A DNA stretch of 64,000 nucleotides, from contig JAJGBQ010000005.1 of assembly GCA_022457065.1 (NCBI GenBank), positions 2,232,001 through 2,296,000 on the forward strand, written 5' to 3'. Made by a program: the position numbers and the translations under genes. The DNA is from Curvularia sp. ZM96 (taxonomy: Eukaryota; Ascomycota; Dothideomycetes; Pleosporales; Pleosporaceae). The notes beneath the pieces were generated by a model. It was not told the DNA's origin. It ran no database searches and worked only from the letters and a program-made list of their open reading frames with translations. Shown here piece after piece: positions 33,167-46,400 of this stretch (position 1 is the first letter of the stretch; each line of letters begins with the position of its first letter).

Positions 33167-35378
33167 ATAGCGTTGGTTTGGACAGAAACATATCGGTATA
33201 TTTGTGAGCAACGTGGGTTGAGTCTTCGAAGCGCTGGTACGTTCAAGACTTGGTTTGTTGAGTTTTGGTGTTTTAGGTGTCTTGGGTCTGTAGAGGATAA
33301 AAGCGATACTAGCGATAGTAGATATAGATTACGACAATAAGAGTATCGATGCTATGAGTTTGCTGCTTCATTGGAAGGCACTGTTGGTAGAATGATGGTG
33401 GCATATTGAACCGTTCAGAAGCCTGAAAGTTTTCCTCTTATCAAGCAGTGGAGAACATGCATCTCTTCCAGTGCTTTTACTGAGAATATGTAACGCAGCA
33501 AATCTTTAGCAACCAGCAGACAGACAATATATACACCGCAACAAACCCCACGACATGGCGTTCTATGCATATCGAAGAGGCTCTACGCTTTGGACGGCTT
33601 CATACCCCACGGGAGGCTCACCTTGGACGTCAAACTAATCAACTACTCAACTCATCTTCTCTGTAATAGTCAAGGAGGTGTCTCTCTTCCATTACTGTTA
33701 TGAAGACTAGTTCAGAAGATGGCGCTCTTCTTCACATATTTTGACTGACGAAGTGTTTTGAGATATTTCGCTGGTCTTTGTGCCGTTTGGTACCCTGCAT
33801 ATCTCGCGGAAGAAGTGGAAATGAATGGCAACTAATATCCAGTCTACTCGATGACTTTGGAAGATAATGATAAACTCCCTGGTATGTCTTTTTGAACGTG
33901 CAGAGTGGACGCGAAGTATCAGAGGAGCAGTGGTATGTCCGTTATTTAATTGACTTCAGTGTCATTTTGTAGTCTTTAGGCCTTATGGAACAAGAGGAGA
34001 TAAGTAACAGATAAGTAACAGACTCCAGTCTGCTCGACGACCGTAAAGCGGAATGACACACTCACCAAGATACCTTTTTTTTACATAGAAATAGATTGCA
34101 ATAGGAGTATCAGAAGAGGATTAGCATTAACACAACATCCAAGACCCTGTTTTTAGTACATTAAATGTATCAGTAAAGATACAAGTGGTAGATTGGTATA
34201 TTGCATTGGAGCTATAACTACGGCAAACTTGATCAGGCTTCTGTATGTGAATATGCCAAAGATAACAATGACTGGTTCTTTCATCAATCTATTATATGCT
34301 TCTATCTACGATTTCCAGGTCAGAGCAAAGACAAGAAAAAGACCCTTCGTTCCGCGTTGGCTTCGCCAGGTCTACAGATCAAGAAAAGGAATACATTCCC
34401 GTCAATGAACCAGTCCCAATTTCAGACCTATACATGAAACCGCATTTCAAGACATCCATTCAATCGATTGATGTCAAGTTATTGCCAAGAACGAGAGCAA
34501 CAGCGACTCCACTGTCAACCGCATACATCCAGCCAATCCTTGCCACCAAATCCGCACAGCGCGTGGGGGCTCAATTCATTACCATTAACACAAATGCTAG
34601 ACAATACAACACGGCCTCAACAGCCAAACCCCCGTCAAGCGTGTAGTCGCCAGCATCTCGCATACCCATGGTACTGCGGGGCCTTGTCCGCCATGGCTGC
34701 TCCCGCAGCAAGCCCCAACCCCCCCCCAGCAAGCGACTTACCGATGAACACCATGTCTCCACCATGTCTTGCATCAACAACTGCGATCTTTGCATGTTCG
34801 TTCTCACCGCCGTTTTCCAAGCTTCCTTTTCTTCCGTTCTAACCTACACCCCGCGTGCGCATGCAAAAACGCCTCCTCAACAATTCCCCCGCTCGCTCCT
34901 TTGCCTCAGTTGCGACATTTCTTCCTCGTGAGATACGTCCGGTGGCTAGGTTAAGCGGGAGTGCATATCAGCGGTGTGAAAGGAAATCATTGCCAATGAG
35001 ATGGCGAGAAAAGGATTTACGCGTGTGTAACACGAGGGTAGTATTGTGATTTTCCAGCCAGTAGGTTCCATCCTCTAGAAAACGGGTGCACAAGCCACAC
35101 GTTTCTTTTACGTTTTTTTTGACAGCAAGATGCAAACTGCCCAATCCAATGTACGATGCAAGTCCACTTGGTATGTTTCTAAAACGAGGCTTTAGCTCGC
35201 CTCCGCAAAAACGCTCTCTATCTGCACGCACGCACGTACATACACTACGCACATACATACTGCGCGCCGGATGATGGAAAAGCCCATGTTTGCCTACAGG
35301 AAAAGTGGGAACGAAGGATCCCAGAAAAGCAAATCAGATGTAAACACAAGAAGGCGATCTCCACACCACCATGACCGC

Positions 35379-35418
35379 GCATCATCATCACCTTCGTCAT
35401 GTTCGTCATCATCATCAA
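35379..35418. repeat. TCA/ATC-rich microsatellite region
   Basis: Imperfect TCA-type trinucleotides (CATCATCATCACC, GTCATGTTCGTCATC, ATCATCATCA) over about 40 bp in non-coding DNA. Confidence 0.6.
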
Positions 35419-37453
35419 GGACCTCTCTCCCCAATCAGTCTAGCTCTGTCCAATGGGCTTTGCGCATCATGGTAGATCATAGGCATGTATACTTCGTATG
35501 TACATCGCGTTTTTCACCGCTATGACACCGGAGCGCGCACTTGGCAAAATGACAGACGCAGCTACGACGTTAGGTTACCAAAGAATCGCTTATCGCCAAC
35601 TCGTCGCATCAATGTACCGAGAAGGCCTTTCCTTAGCTCGCCGCTCTTGTCGATTGCTTGCTTGCTAGGGCGCTGTTGAACTGTTGAACAGTTGAACAGA
35701 GTTCAGCTCACCAAGGGGCAAGGTCGAGGTGGGGAATGGGAAGGCGCATGCGGACGGACGGCAGGGTGACGACTACTAAGCGAGACGGTCGGTACGGGTA
35801 AAGGCAGTGAAGGGTAGGCGATATGTACGGTAGCAGTTAGGAAACAGCATGGGGGTTTCGTCCACTGGGGTTGCGGCGCTTACTTGCAGCCTACAAGCTT
35901 CTGGACTACCAGTGAGCCCAGGCGTGCGGGTACCATGGGTACGCAGTAGAATCCAGACAGACAGAGAGGGAAATAAGCCTTGAGCAGCTAACACCGGCGC
36001 ACTAATCACAAGTAAGACTACACTTGTCACTACGCGGTTTTCTTTACCCCGTCGCCATGCGCGGGTATGATGACACGACATGGGATTTTCTCCCTCCGCC
36101 TTCCCAGTGGTCCCATGGCCCATCGGCGGCACCGATTGGGGGGACGGAAGAGGAGACCGTCTTTCTCAAAAGCTGTAGGGATCAGACCTGTTCCTGTTGA
36201 ATAGAGTTTCTGGGTCAGGGTCAGCTGTAGTAGTAGGTACACCCTAGCCACATGTCTAAACATGGGAGGGTGGCAGGTAGGTTGCAGCACGGGGACGGTT
36301 TTTGACAGGAAACGTCGCAGTGAAGATCCGGTGAGGATTCCCGCCCTCCACGCTTTGTGGCTCGCAACACCATGCAAAGATGCAAGTACTGGCATACCGA
36401 ACGAATAACATGCAGTCGACGGTCTGGAGATTCCCGTCGTAAACCTTGAATTCATCGCGTGGATCCCTTCCCCCGCTGCAGTATGCTCAGCTACTGCATG
36501 TCAACGTGCATGCAGCGTGTCATCATGGCCACGCTCCCCCCACACACACCGGACGGCCGACAGGTTGAACCTGCGCGCTTGGGCCTACTCTAGTACCTGT
36601 TGTGCTACCCAATGTGATCTACACACATTCAGTGTGGAATCGAGGTCCGCGCGCCCCGGTGCACAGGGGGAGGGTACCTGGTCTATGGAATATCCAATAT
36701 CCAGAGCTACCCAGTCATGCCTCGCCATGTATCCTCGAGAACATGATTTGTTGCGTTTGTTTGCCACGGACAGGGCGTATCGCTGCTGCGGGAGGTAGTA
36801 CTGTAGTGTGGTGCCCCTATATGTACCAAGGAGGGTGCGACTTGTGCTCGGGATCCTGATCAGGACGGCGCATGTACCATAGCACATGACACTCAGACTC
36901 GAGAGATCGCCATTCGTCGAGTCTTCCGTGGCCGTCTGTGTTGGCCGTGAGGGATCATGCTGGATGGTTGTAGAGGGTGCTGACGACCACGTATGCGATG
37001 CACCTTGGGCATCCAGTACCATGTATAAGGCACATGTATACAGATTTATGAAGTGTTGGCAATGCAATGCAGGATTTTATGTACAGTGATATGGCTATCT
37101 TGTGTGATCATGTGTTGTGCAGACGTGCGTCATGATGCCGCAGCGAGTTGGACAGAGTAAACGTATGAGGTACGAGGAAACGAAGAGGTTGCAAGATAGC
37201 AGAAGCTGGGAGTACTAGTGTTCATTTCAGCAAGGCATGGCAACTTCCGCTTCCGCAAACTCCTTGATTTGTGCAGTGTTGCATTCGCAGCGTGGTCCAT
37301 AGGTCTTGTGACAGTCGCGCCGCAATAAGCTCCTTGTCAAGCAGGTACTTAGACGGCTTCAGAAGTGCACATAGGCACATGCACACTGACATATGCGGTA
37401 GTCGTGGTAAAGCAAGCGACGCCTGAGCCGCAAGGGAGCTCTTGAATCCAGAG

Positions 37454-37507
37454 AGGCTTGGGTGGCGCGGTCAGCAATAGTGACTGCTGACCGCGCCACT
37501 CAAGCCT
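37454..37507. repeat. Near-perfect 23-bp inverted repeat with 8-nt loop
   Basis: Left arm 37454-37476 starts AGGCTTGGGTGGCG and right arm 37485-37507 starts TGCTGACCGCGCC. 22 of 23 positions are complementary and the odd one is a G-T pair, so an RNA copy would be fully paired, counting one G-U wobble. The loop is ATAGTGAC. The arms are GC-rich. It lies deep in gene-free DNA. It could be a small-RNA precursor, a structured element of a long transcript, or a relic of a mobile element. Confidence 0.8.
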
Positions 37508-40500
37508 TCGCTAATTCTGTCAGTCCTCCCTCAGCTTTCATATCCAACTCGCAGTTGCAACAACATACGCCCGACTCGTATTCTTGCCAAGCCTGAATCC
37601 ATCTCTTCCGGTTTGTTCTTCCTGCTGAACCGTAATTTTGCATCCGGCCTGTCAGATGTTGGTGCCGAAGGGCCTCCTACGCCACATGCATGCCTCTGAA
37701 TCAGGGTGACTATGCCCTGGCTCCCATTGTTCCACAACAATTCCGCGGCCTGGAGTGAGATATTTGATCGGAAAATTGCTGCAGGTACATGACATTTTTC
37801 TTCGTATATAGATTAGCCACTTCGACTGCCGATATTCTTCTGCCCTACAAGCACCCAAATGGTTGGACTAGAATCTGACAGCCGGCGCTGTGTCACCATG
37901 CTTACTCGTGCGGAATGGAAAACAGACTTGTATAAAACTGCATTTGGGACCATACAAGATTTTTCCTGGTAACAGTAGTATTGAATAGGAAGCCTTTCGG
38001 GGGCAGGAGTGCGACAGGGTGGAAAGCCAAGACGTTTGTGAATGAGCTTGGCACGCAGGCCCGCCGCAATTAGTGATTAGCGAGTTAGTAAATACGGAAA
38101 AGCGACAGCAGCTGACAGGTACTCAATGCAGAGGAAGCTGCAGATGTACGGATTTGACCGAGACGACAGGTTCAGTTGAACTTTCGAGGACCCGAATGCG
38201 AGGCCCAGAGCGCCTACGCCCCTGTTGCAATGGCGGGCAAGGGAAATAAATGCAGGATCCATTGACACCCACAGCTCAGTAGCCCTGGCGATGACAGTTC
38301 AGTGACGTAACCTCGAGTCGTGTTGTAGGAAGCGGTCGCACGACTGCACGTTGGTCTCAAAACGGATATTTCTCAGTCCAGGTAAGAGGAAGCGCTACAC
38401 CATGACCGAGTGCAAAGTGTGCATTTCGGTTAAGTACTAGAGATTTGACAGGATAAGTGTGGATAGACGTTTTTGACCTGTCAAAGTGAGACGCGCATAG
38501 ACGATGCAGTGGAGGTAGGAACCAAGATGGTGGAATGGCATGATGTATGAAGGGATGAATCGCACCATACTCATGCCTCGCCGACTTCGAGCGATCTTCA
38601 CGACCCACAGCGCGGTCTTGCTTCTACATTCTTCAATGATATTACAGTTTAGAGTTTGGCTGATGCAACGCGTATGCACAGGATTTATTCCGCCGCCATA
38701 CAAACCCTGTATCTGATAGATAATTCTCCGGGGGGAGTACTGCAGGAGGATATCGAGTTCCGGTGCCTGCTATTTGTTCGAGAGCCGCACGTCAGCCAGG
38801 TTCAGGAGCTGATGCGCAGCGTGTGACTTGGAGAGGCGTTTCAGGCCACACGTTCGCAGCACAAGAGTGGAGTGTCAGAGTCATGTACCCAGAAACGGGT
38901 ACAAACTTGGTATAGCCAACGTCCAAAGAGAGAAAGAAAAAAACGTGGTGGATCGGGCTAGAGTACCGCAAAAATTGGACGGGAGCACTGATGAATAAGC
39001 TGGAGAAATTCATGCAAAAGACGTTCAGGCTGACAGGCGTATGAGTTCCGCGCCACGGCATAGTCCAGTGGTGGTGGCTGGGTAATGGCCTTGGTATGCG
39101 GAGTACATGCTGTGTACAACTAGGCCGTTTTGCTCACTATGACAAGCGGGAAGTTTGCGCGTACATTTTGAGACGGACACGATGACCCACATTTAGTTCG
39201 CATTCGCCTTCGCCAATGTATTCCGCTTCCCCCCTTCCGCCCGCGTTGGACACGACTCAGCTACCTGGCTGGCCAGCAGTCACGACTAAGGGCTTACGCT
39301 TTTCTCATAGGTAGACAGTGCTCAACCCTACTGACTCGGAGGTCCGTCAGGAACGGCACTTGCGGTACAGGGCGATATATGAACGCCCCGATGAATTGGT
39401 ACATTGCAATCAAGGAGTTTCAGGTAATCCAGAGACCAGGGACGCATCGGCGACTTGATGGCTGAGAGCAATGGTTGATTGGCATGAGTGCAGGCGGCAT
39501 TGGCGGTTGCGACAGCGGCCCGCTGCGGAGCTCCAGCACGGCCGTGACCAGGAAGACTGGGGATCATGGTGAATCAAACGGCAAGCAGTGAGCACGCTTT
39601 GATCGCACCGCATGCCGCAATGAGGTGTGTTTAACAAACGACGGGGGTGAGGAAGTTGAATAGGACAAAGGCGTGGCGCATGTCACGCTAGCAACGACAC
39701 TGGCTCATGGGCAGCGTCACATGACGCCGTCAACCCGCCTGCGTCCACACCCCCGCCCCCCACGTCATTGGCAAGTATGCTTGTAGAGGGCAGATATCAT
39801 CACAAACGTGGTTGCTAACGATATCGATGCCGGCGCCGATGCCGTGCCTCGACGAGGGTTGACAAGGACCTGGGTGAGTGACTCGGGTGCCCGTAGACCA
39901 GGTCGATTGGCGCGGCCACTGAGTCGATATGTCAACCCCCACAGCGGATCTAAACTTTGTTCGCTACCATTCTGAGCCCTGTACATAAGCATCCTACCTG
40001 TAATCAAGCTGGCCTGTCCAACCCCGACTCATGATACCCTGGTCGACGATGGAGAGGGAAAAAAATCTCACTCAGCTGGTGCATAGGACGTCATTTGCAA
40101 CCTTGAGCGAGCTTCTGGACCTGCGTGGACAAAGGAGATCGACAGCTAAGCGGGTGCCGATCGTGGCCCAATCAGGCCAGAGTGTCAAGCTGTCAAGCGA
40201 CGTCTCCGTCGTGCTTGGCCCTGGGGGAACACTTGGGCCTGTCCCAACCTGAAAAAAGTGAGGCTTTTCGCATCCGTTGCGCTTCTCTATCGTACGTACA
40301 TACGCCGCCGCCGCCGTTCCAACGTCATCATCTAACGACATCATCCGACGACAAGAACGCCAACGTGACGTACTTGGGCGGTCCACGCCATGGCCCAATG
40401 AAACCCCAGCTCGGCTTTTGTTCCGCGATGGTGAAGGATGCAAGCCCCTCACCCCCTCCATACCTCTTCACTGGATCCAGGGCGCAAAGAGCAAAAGACT

Positions 40501-41855
40501 TAGTCAGTGGCCACTTTGCCATTGCCGCTTTCTGAATCCATTCTTATGTGAATGCTGGTATGCATGAAACTCGCAGAGAAGATGGGGACTAGTCTCAGAT
40601 CCGACTTAGAGCAACAGCCGTAGGATGAGTAGCATTTTTATGCCGGGCCAATGAGCGCTCTGCAGTCTCATCGGTCGCAAGTGGCCCGCGGATGGGCATC
40701 GCTGCAGAGACGGACCCTCTTACTCGACTCTGCTCGCTACCAGCCTTACGAGCTTCGGGTTCCTAGTCAGAACCTTGAACGCCCGCGACCGTCACTGAGT
40801 CGGATGGTTGCAGCCGACTGCCCTACCCGGCTGCTGATGCTCTTTGCAAAGTAGTCCAGGCAAGGTTTGCACCAGCTAGGCGTTTCGGAGCGGCTTTGTC
40901 AGTCAGTAGTCGCTTGCACTACGTGACTCTTAGGCTTCATGGGCTGCCTGTTAGTCGTGGAACGGGCGTAGCCACTCTCCTCCAATCACATACCAACACT
41001 GGCCAGCTTCATCGCGGCAAATAGCCGTATCTTGTCCAATCCTCGTGTCCAATCCTCTTTTGCGTCCTGAGTTTCACGCCCAAAGACACTAATCCTGACC
41101 CCGACCCCCCTTTGCCTCCGCCCCCCTCATCCGCTTCCCCCCTCCCTTGCCCCTACACGATTAAACTCGGCAGGCGTATCTCGCTTCCGAGCCTCGACAT
41201 CTGGACCGCATGGGGCCACACCGGAACACTGTGGTGTGTGGCGACTCGAAGTCAGCTGTGGTGAGGTTCGAAGGATCGTCTTGCAGCAAGCAGGCGCCTG
41301 TAGTTGCGCAATGTATGTTCTAGGACATGGTTGCTCTATCAGGCGGTGAGTCTCTTTGCACAACACAACATCTGGACCCTGTCACTCGGGACTTTGAACG
41401 CGCATGGTAAAGCAAAAAAGCACAGGGGGGGTGTTGATTCTCAACCTAACGTCGATTGCTATCCTAATCATAAAACTATTGGTACAGTGGTTGAGCGCAT
41501 AGACGCGGCTACAAATCGGAAGTCCGTTTCCTCTTGCCCCATGGTTGAGAGCTTACTTAGGTATACATGATTTTTTTTGGTGCGATGATCGCATAAGTGT
41601 ACATGGAAAATGCGTGAAAGACATTACTGTAACTGCGTAGCGATTCCATGAAACTCTCCTCTAAAGACCCATATGAAGTGGAAGGCAGTGACCGTTGCTG
41701 CGCTAGCTGGGGTACTGATCACCCGTTGCCTTTGATGCCAACCGTGAAAAAAACAAAAAACAAAAACCAGTGCCGATATCCCGAAAACAACTCCTAAACT
41801 GTGGTCGAAAGGCCCTACGCAATGCAGAACAAGGAAGACACTAGTCGCACAGCGC

Positions 41856-43437
41856 TTAGTATAGCTTGCGCTCGGGGAACACCATGTCATCGTATCCACT
41901 GGCAGGAGGCTGGTGATATCCTGTAGGCATGGGAACATTGAAGTCGTATCCGCTGTCGACTCGCTGAATGCTGTCGGATGACATGGAGGAGCTCCGGCTG
42001 CTGCGTTCGCTGCTGTGCTGGTGGAAAGATCCGCCGTAGCTTCGGGATATTGAGGCCATCGGCATAGCAGGGTACGATGATGGATAGGAAGAGGCAGACG
42101 AGGACATGGCTGAGATACGTCGATCCTTGCCGCGACCCTTGATGCCTTTGTTCGAGTTCTTGTAAAGAGAGGCAAAGTATTCCCACAGCTCCTTGTCCTC
42201 TTTGGACACATAGTCGCCCATGCTGATGGTGGCAAACTTGGTTGTGAGGTACCTCAAAGTGGCTGCGTGAAACTTGTTCTGATGAGACTGCATCTTGTAA
42301 GTGACTGGCTATGAAATCAATGCCATTCCAACAATACGCACCTTGAGGTTACCCAGCTGGGTAAATTGCTTGCCACAATCATCGAGCTTGCAGGTAAAGG
42401 GCTTGATCTGCTGGTGCACAATCTTGTGTGCGCGAACATTGCCTCGCTGAGCAAAGGTTTTACCACATATATCGCAGCTGTATGGTCGTTCGCCTGTGTG
42501 TCGTCGCTCGTGTGTCTAATCACGTCAACAGGATGCATGGGTGGATGGCTGTCGAGAAGCGTACCTTGAGGTTTCCGAGTTGTGAGAAAGATTGTCCACA
42601 ACCTGGGGCCTTGCAGTTCTATAGCCTAGGTCAGATTTGTCCGAATCATTGGAGTTTGCGGTAGCCTTACGAATGGCTTGGCTCCAGTGTGGGCACGGAT
42701 GTGGATTTCCAAGTGTGTCTTCTGGTAAAAACTCTTGTTGCAGTTGGGTACAGTGCATTGGTAGCGCTTTCGTGGCTTCTGTGAATTCTTGGTGGTGTCC
42801 TCCTGCTTCATCGTTAGATTGGGTAAGCTACCAAAGAAGATTGGACACGTACCTTGGCCTCTGTGGGCTCAGGAGATGTGGTCTGTTTGGCCTGGATGGC
42901 TTTCATCAGAGTGTCCACATCAGTCGAGAACTGCACATTGGTGCTCTCTGTTGGCATCGAGTTGGACCGCTTGCCATCAGCTGAGTAGGATGTGTCGTTG
43001 TAGATAGGATTTGACTGAAGTGGCGAAGTGCTCTCGGCTTTGACGAGGGGGTTGAAGAGGTTTCGGCTATCTCGTACTGTTGGGAGTTGCTGAACGTCGG
43101 AGGATGGGGGATAGGACACGGGATGCGGGATGCTCGACGGGTAGTACGACGACTGGGGGATGTTGTAGGGGTTAACTGACGAGGCATCATATGCGAATGC
43201 CCCGGGTTGGTAAGGCACTGTGGTTGCAAGGCCGTTGGCCGAGTAGAGCGGCAGGCTCATGTCCATCTGTGTTGAAGTGGGTTGGAAGCTTCGCGAGACT
43301 GGGGCGCTCGTAGCTGCACGCGAGCTGTCGTACTGAGGGATCATGTTGGAGTTGTGCATGTTGGACATCTGGAAAGAAGGCTCCCGTCGTTCTTGCCAGA
43401 GACTAGTAGTTTGATGAGAGCCAACAACAGCGGCCAT
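41856..43437 (-). CDS. C2H2 zinc-finger transcription factor, AZF1-like
   Basis: Five exons (43437-42853, 42802-42671, 42618-42565, 42515-42342, 42287-41856) with introns of 49-54 nt encode 458 residues. The start is ATG 43437; the open frame 24 nt upstream begins with GTG only. Residues 1-195 are Ser/Pro/Tyr/Gln-rich and probably an activation region, ending with a helix-like STDVDTLMKAIQAKQ. Four C2H2 fingers follow, with cysteine and histidine pairs at about 211/216-229/233, 241/246-259/263, 271/274-287/291 and 299/304-317/322. They contain the characteristic GNLKTHERRHTGERPYSCDICGK-type linker. After the last finger comes a conserved fungal block (FATISMGDYVSKEDKELWEY, then KNSNKGIKGRGKDRR), as I recall from yeast Azf1-type proteins. 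Introns split fingers two and four. DNA-binding nuclear regulator; target genes unknown. The gene stands alone in a 20-kb gene-poor region. Confidence 0.92.
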
Positions 43438-46400
43438 GCTAGAGGAAGAAGCTGGTGCCACAGGGAAACCGGAGAGGCGGGAGGCTATTGTCCACGGACT
43501 CGACGGGAGAGGGACAGGTCAGGAGAAGAAGTGGTAGCTACGGCTTGGGCCGGAAGCTATTTGGCAAAGAAAAGAGGATAGGGATAGAGCAAGACAGCGG
43601 TGGGGGTGAAGATGCAAGATCTGATGACGTGGGAATCGTGTGGATTTGTTCGATCGATCTGGTTGGGATTGGGGAGTCTTTTGGGTCTTTACATATGGAT
43701 GGGCCAGCCCAGTACACTACCACTTGAGTATCCCGCAAAGCAAGGATGGTGATTGTTGTGGAGCCCGAGTGGCCTAGGGACTGGAGCGGACATGCTTGCA
43801 GCAGGAGAGACAAGGAACATCGCTCTCGCATGCAGCCAAGAAATGGTGGGTGGTGGTTTTAGTGCAGAGCTGACGGACAGGGGGGTGTGGGCTATGGGGG
43901 GGTACGGGGCACGACATCCGACCAGGATGTAGCCTCAGGGCAGAACCGGGGTACGGTCCCAGGTGTGAACAGACCCAAGGCCTCGCCGTCTCATGTGCAG
44001 TGTGGGGGTCGTCCCATTGAGCTCGCCCAAGCCACGCTGGATTGGGCGAAACAGAGATCGCCATGATAGCTCTACAGAGCCACCCACTGGATCCCATGCT
44101 GAACTATGATGGATGCGCCGAACGGTGCTCAGCGGCGCTCTGTCGCCATCTTGACACAAGGTTGGGCGCGCAACCCCCCTCTTGGGCGTTCCAGGAGGCT
44201 GGTCAAACAAATCCTATTTTGTTTCCAGAGCGGTGGGTGTGCGACAAAGTGCATGTGCGAGTGTGTGGTGTGGTGTGTAGACCCCTCTGGCAGGCACGGG
44301 AATTAGCTGGGCCTGGTCGGGAATCCCGGTGAGGATCATCGCCAGCAGGCGTATCGTGGCTTGCCTCTGGTCCTGGTGTGGCAGCGTAGGTCGAGCGCGG
44401 CCCACGGCGTGCCATACAACCACACGTGGTTGCAGATTTGCGCTATTGTGTCCAACAATCGACGGCGTCGTGGCGGACGACGCTTCTTCCCGGGGCGTTG
44501 ACGGGACCGCAGATGAAGCCCCCTCGAGCGCCAATCATTCGAGTATCGGGACAAGCTCATCAGAGCCAGCGCGCGAATTGAACGCCCCGGCTGCGAGGTA
44601 CCTTAGGTAATCGGGGTCTTGTCCCGGAGGTAATGTCAATTGTAACTTTCCCGGTCGACGTTAGTCGCATTGTAGCAGGTATGGGAACCCCCGACTGTCA
44701 GTCGGGGGAGTGGATGGCCGTACCGCCCCACTGCGGCGCTAGGGAGGGAGCTCGAGGTCCCTGGCGTGGCAGCGCCATCATGGCGTAAGCTGAGGGCACT
44801 TGTTGCGCGATAACAGCGTGCTCAACGCGCTGGTCTGTGTGGGCAGGATGGGTGTTTGCGCCCACTCAGTTTTTAGAAGCAGAAACGGGCCCTCTGTCGA
44901 GTGTGGAGGTGGGCCTGGTCACGTGGGCATCCGCCAAGCCATGTCTCAAGCCCCGTCATGCTTGTTTATTCACGCCATCACAGCAACTGCGAAACACGAC
45001 ATCCATTCCCCCTCCGTGGTCGGGCAGACGCCCTCCAATAACCCGGGCTAGTGGACGACGAGCAGCCATCTCCTACACCCTTCCATCGGCGGCGTGGCCA
45101 CACTCAGAACCTTCCCCAGGCGTCTGCTTGCTCCTGGCGCCTGGGATGTCACAGACGATCAACCCCATTGCGACCCGCCATCAGCCAGGTCCACATGTGA
45201 ACTCAGATCTCCCGTGGCGTTGCCATCATCGCCGACGTCGTCTGGGGCTCCACTACCCGCACTGTGCACTATCTCCATTGCTCGATTTGAGTTCCTTTCA
45301 ACGGCCTTTAGCACCGCCAGGCTTGGTCTTGTCCAAGAGAACACCCAATTGGGCCTTTTGCTTGGCCTGGCGCACTTGGACGGCTCGCCTGTCCAAGGAT
45401 ACTGTGGATACCCACATGGCCGTAGGCAACCACAGGCAGTTTAATTGCGAGTGGCCTATTCTATTCTGGAGTATTTGCAATTCCGATTTAATGCTCCCAA
45501 ACCTCAACCACTTCACCAGAGCATTGACATACACTAAAACTAGAGCTCTGACCTAGTCCGGAACTCCGATGTTCCGACCTCTCCCCTCACGGAAGCAGTC
45601 TGCTTGTGCTCACTGTCCAGCCTGGAGCTATGGAAGCATCTGTACAGCATTCACCCAAGGTGTGTCGTCGAGGATACGAGTGTTCTGGGGGGAGTATGGC
45701 TACAGCAAACCGCAACTAGCAGTGGGATTGTGGCACCCATTCCAATCTGCTTCTAGCGTACGCCCCTCAGTCACTCGAAGCCTCACAGTTCTGTGTTGAG
45801 ACGCGCGTAGGAAGTGGCAAGCCCCTTTGACATGGATCTGGCGTCAAGAGGGCCACAAGATGCAATATGTGCCACACGGGCGCCTCGCAGGAACCCTTTC
45901 ACTGTCCCGATTAGCGAGATGCTACTTGGACCTCGGTGTTGGCCACGGAGACACGCTCCACAGGGGTGCCCCTCTAGGCTACACGGCTCCATCTCGAGCG
46001 GTGATTGTCGGGTCAATGTGTATGACGGTGGTGGGTGAGTGGCTGGATCTGTTAGGAAATTCATTGTCCGAAATGGTGGACCTGCAGTAGCCTCAAACAC
46101 GCGCTGGACACGATGGTGAGATGGACTCGAGGTCGCCGTCGCCTCCTTCGCCCCCTTTGCGAGATTGCCGAGCGGCAACAGACTGAGAATCGGTCAAGAC
46201 TGGAGAGCCGTTGTGCAGCAGCCAGCAAGTATGTGCATTCAACATTGCCATGGGCACTGACAACAGCGGACCCGGGTGGGCATGGACGCACGCAAGGACG
46301 GGAATCCTCGTCCGGGCCAATCGACAGGATTATACCCGACGGGAAATGGAGCAACATGCGCAGCCACGGGTCCAATGAGAAAATGCGACAGCTGAGATAG

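Larger units (their letters stand above)
33167..41855. other. 8.7-kb gene-free region downstream of the C2H2 factor gene
   Basis: No open frame here has a recognisable domain, start context and splice structure. Contents seen: diverged short repeats at 33839-33882 and 34025-34069, a tandem AGATAAGTAAC pair at about 33999-34020, TCA/ATC microsatellite DNA at about 35379-35418, a GTTGAACA tandem run at about 35674-35700 and the hairpin at 37454-37507. Base composition is mostly ordinary (not uniformly AT-rich), so it is not simply a mutated repeat block. Long non-coding transcripts or unrecognised small genes remain possible. Confidence 0.5.

Noticed and set aside
34571..34820. Minus-strand Gly/Ala-rich frames with a good GTAAGT donor at about 34741
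   Set aside because: Two frames are open together, neither has a partner exon I could identify, and no family is recognised; a small gene is possible but not supported.
36030..36455. Minus-strand 141-codon ATG frame with an Arg-rich, mitochondrial-like N terminus
   Set aside because: No similarity recognised and no supporting splice or neighbour evidence.
44837..45556. 239-codon plus-strand open frame in the gene desert
   Set aside because: It begins with GTG, not ATG, shows no domain, and is rich in Pro, Arg, Ser and Trp as expected from a GC-rich non-coding frame.
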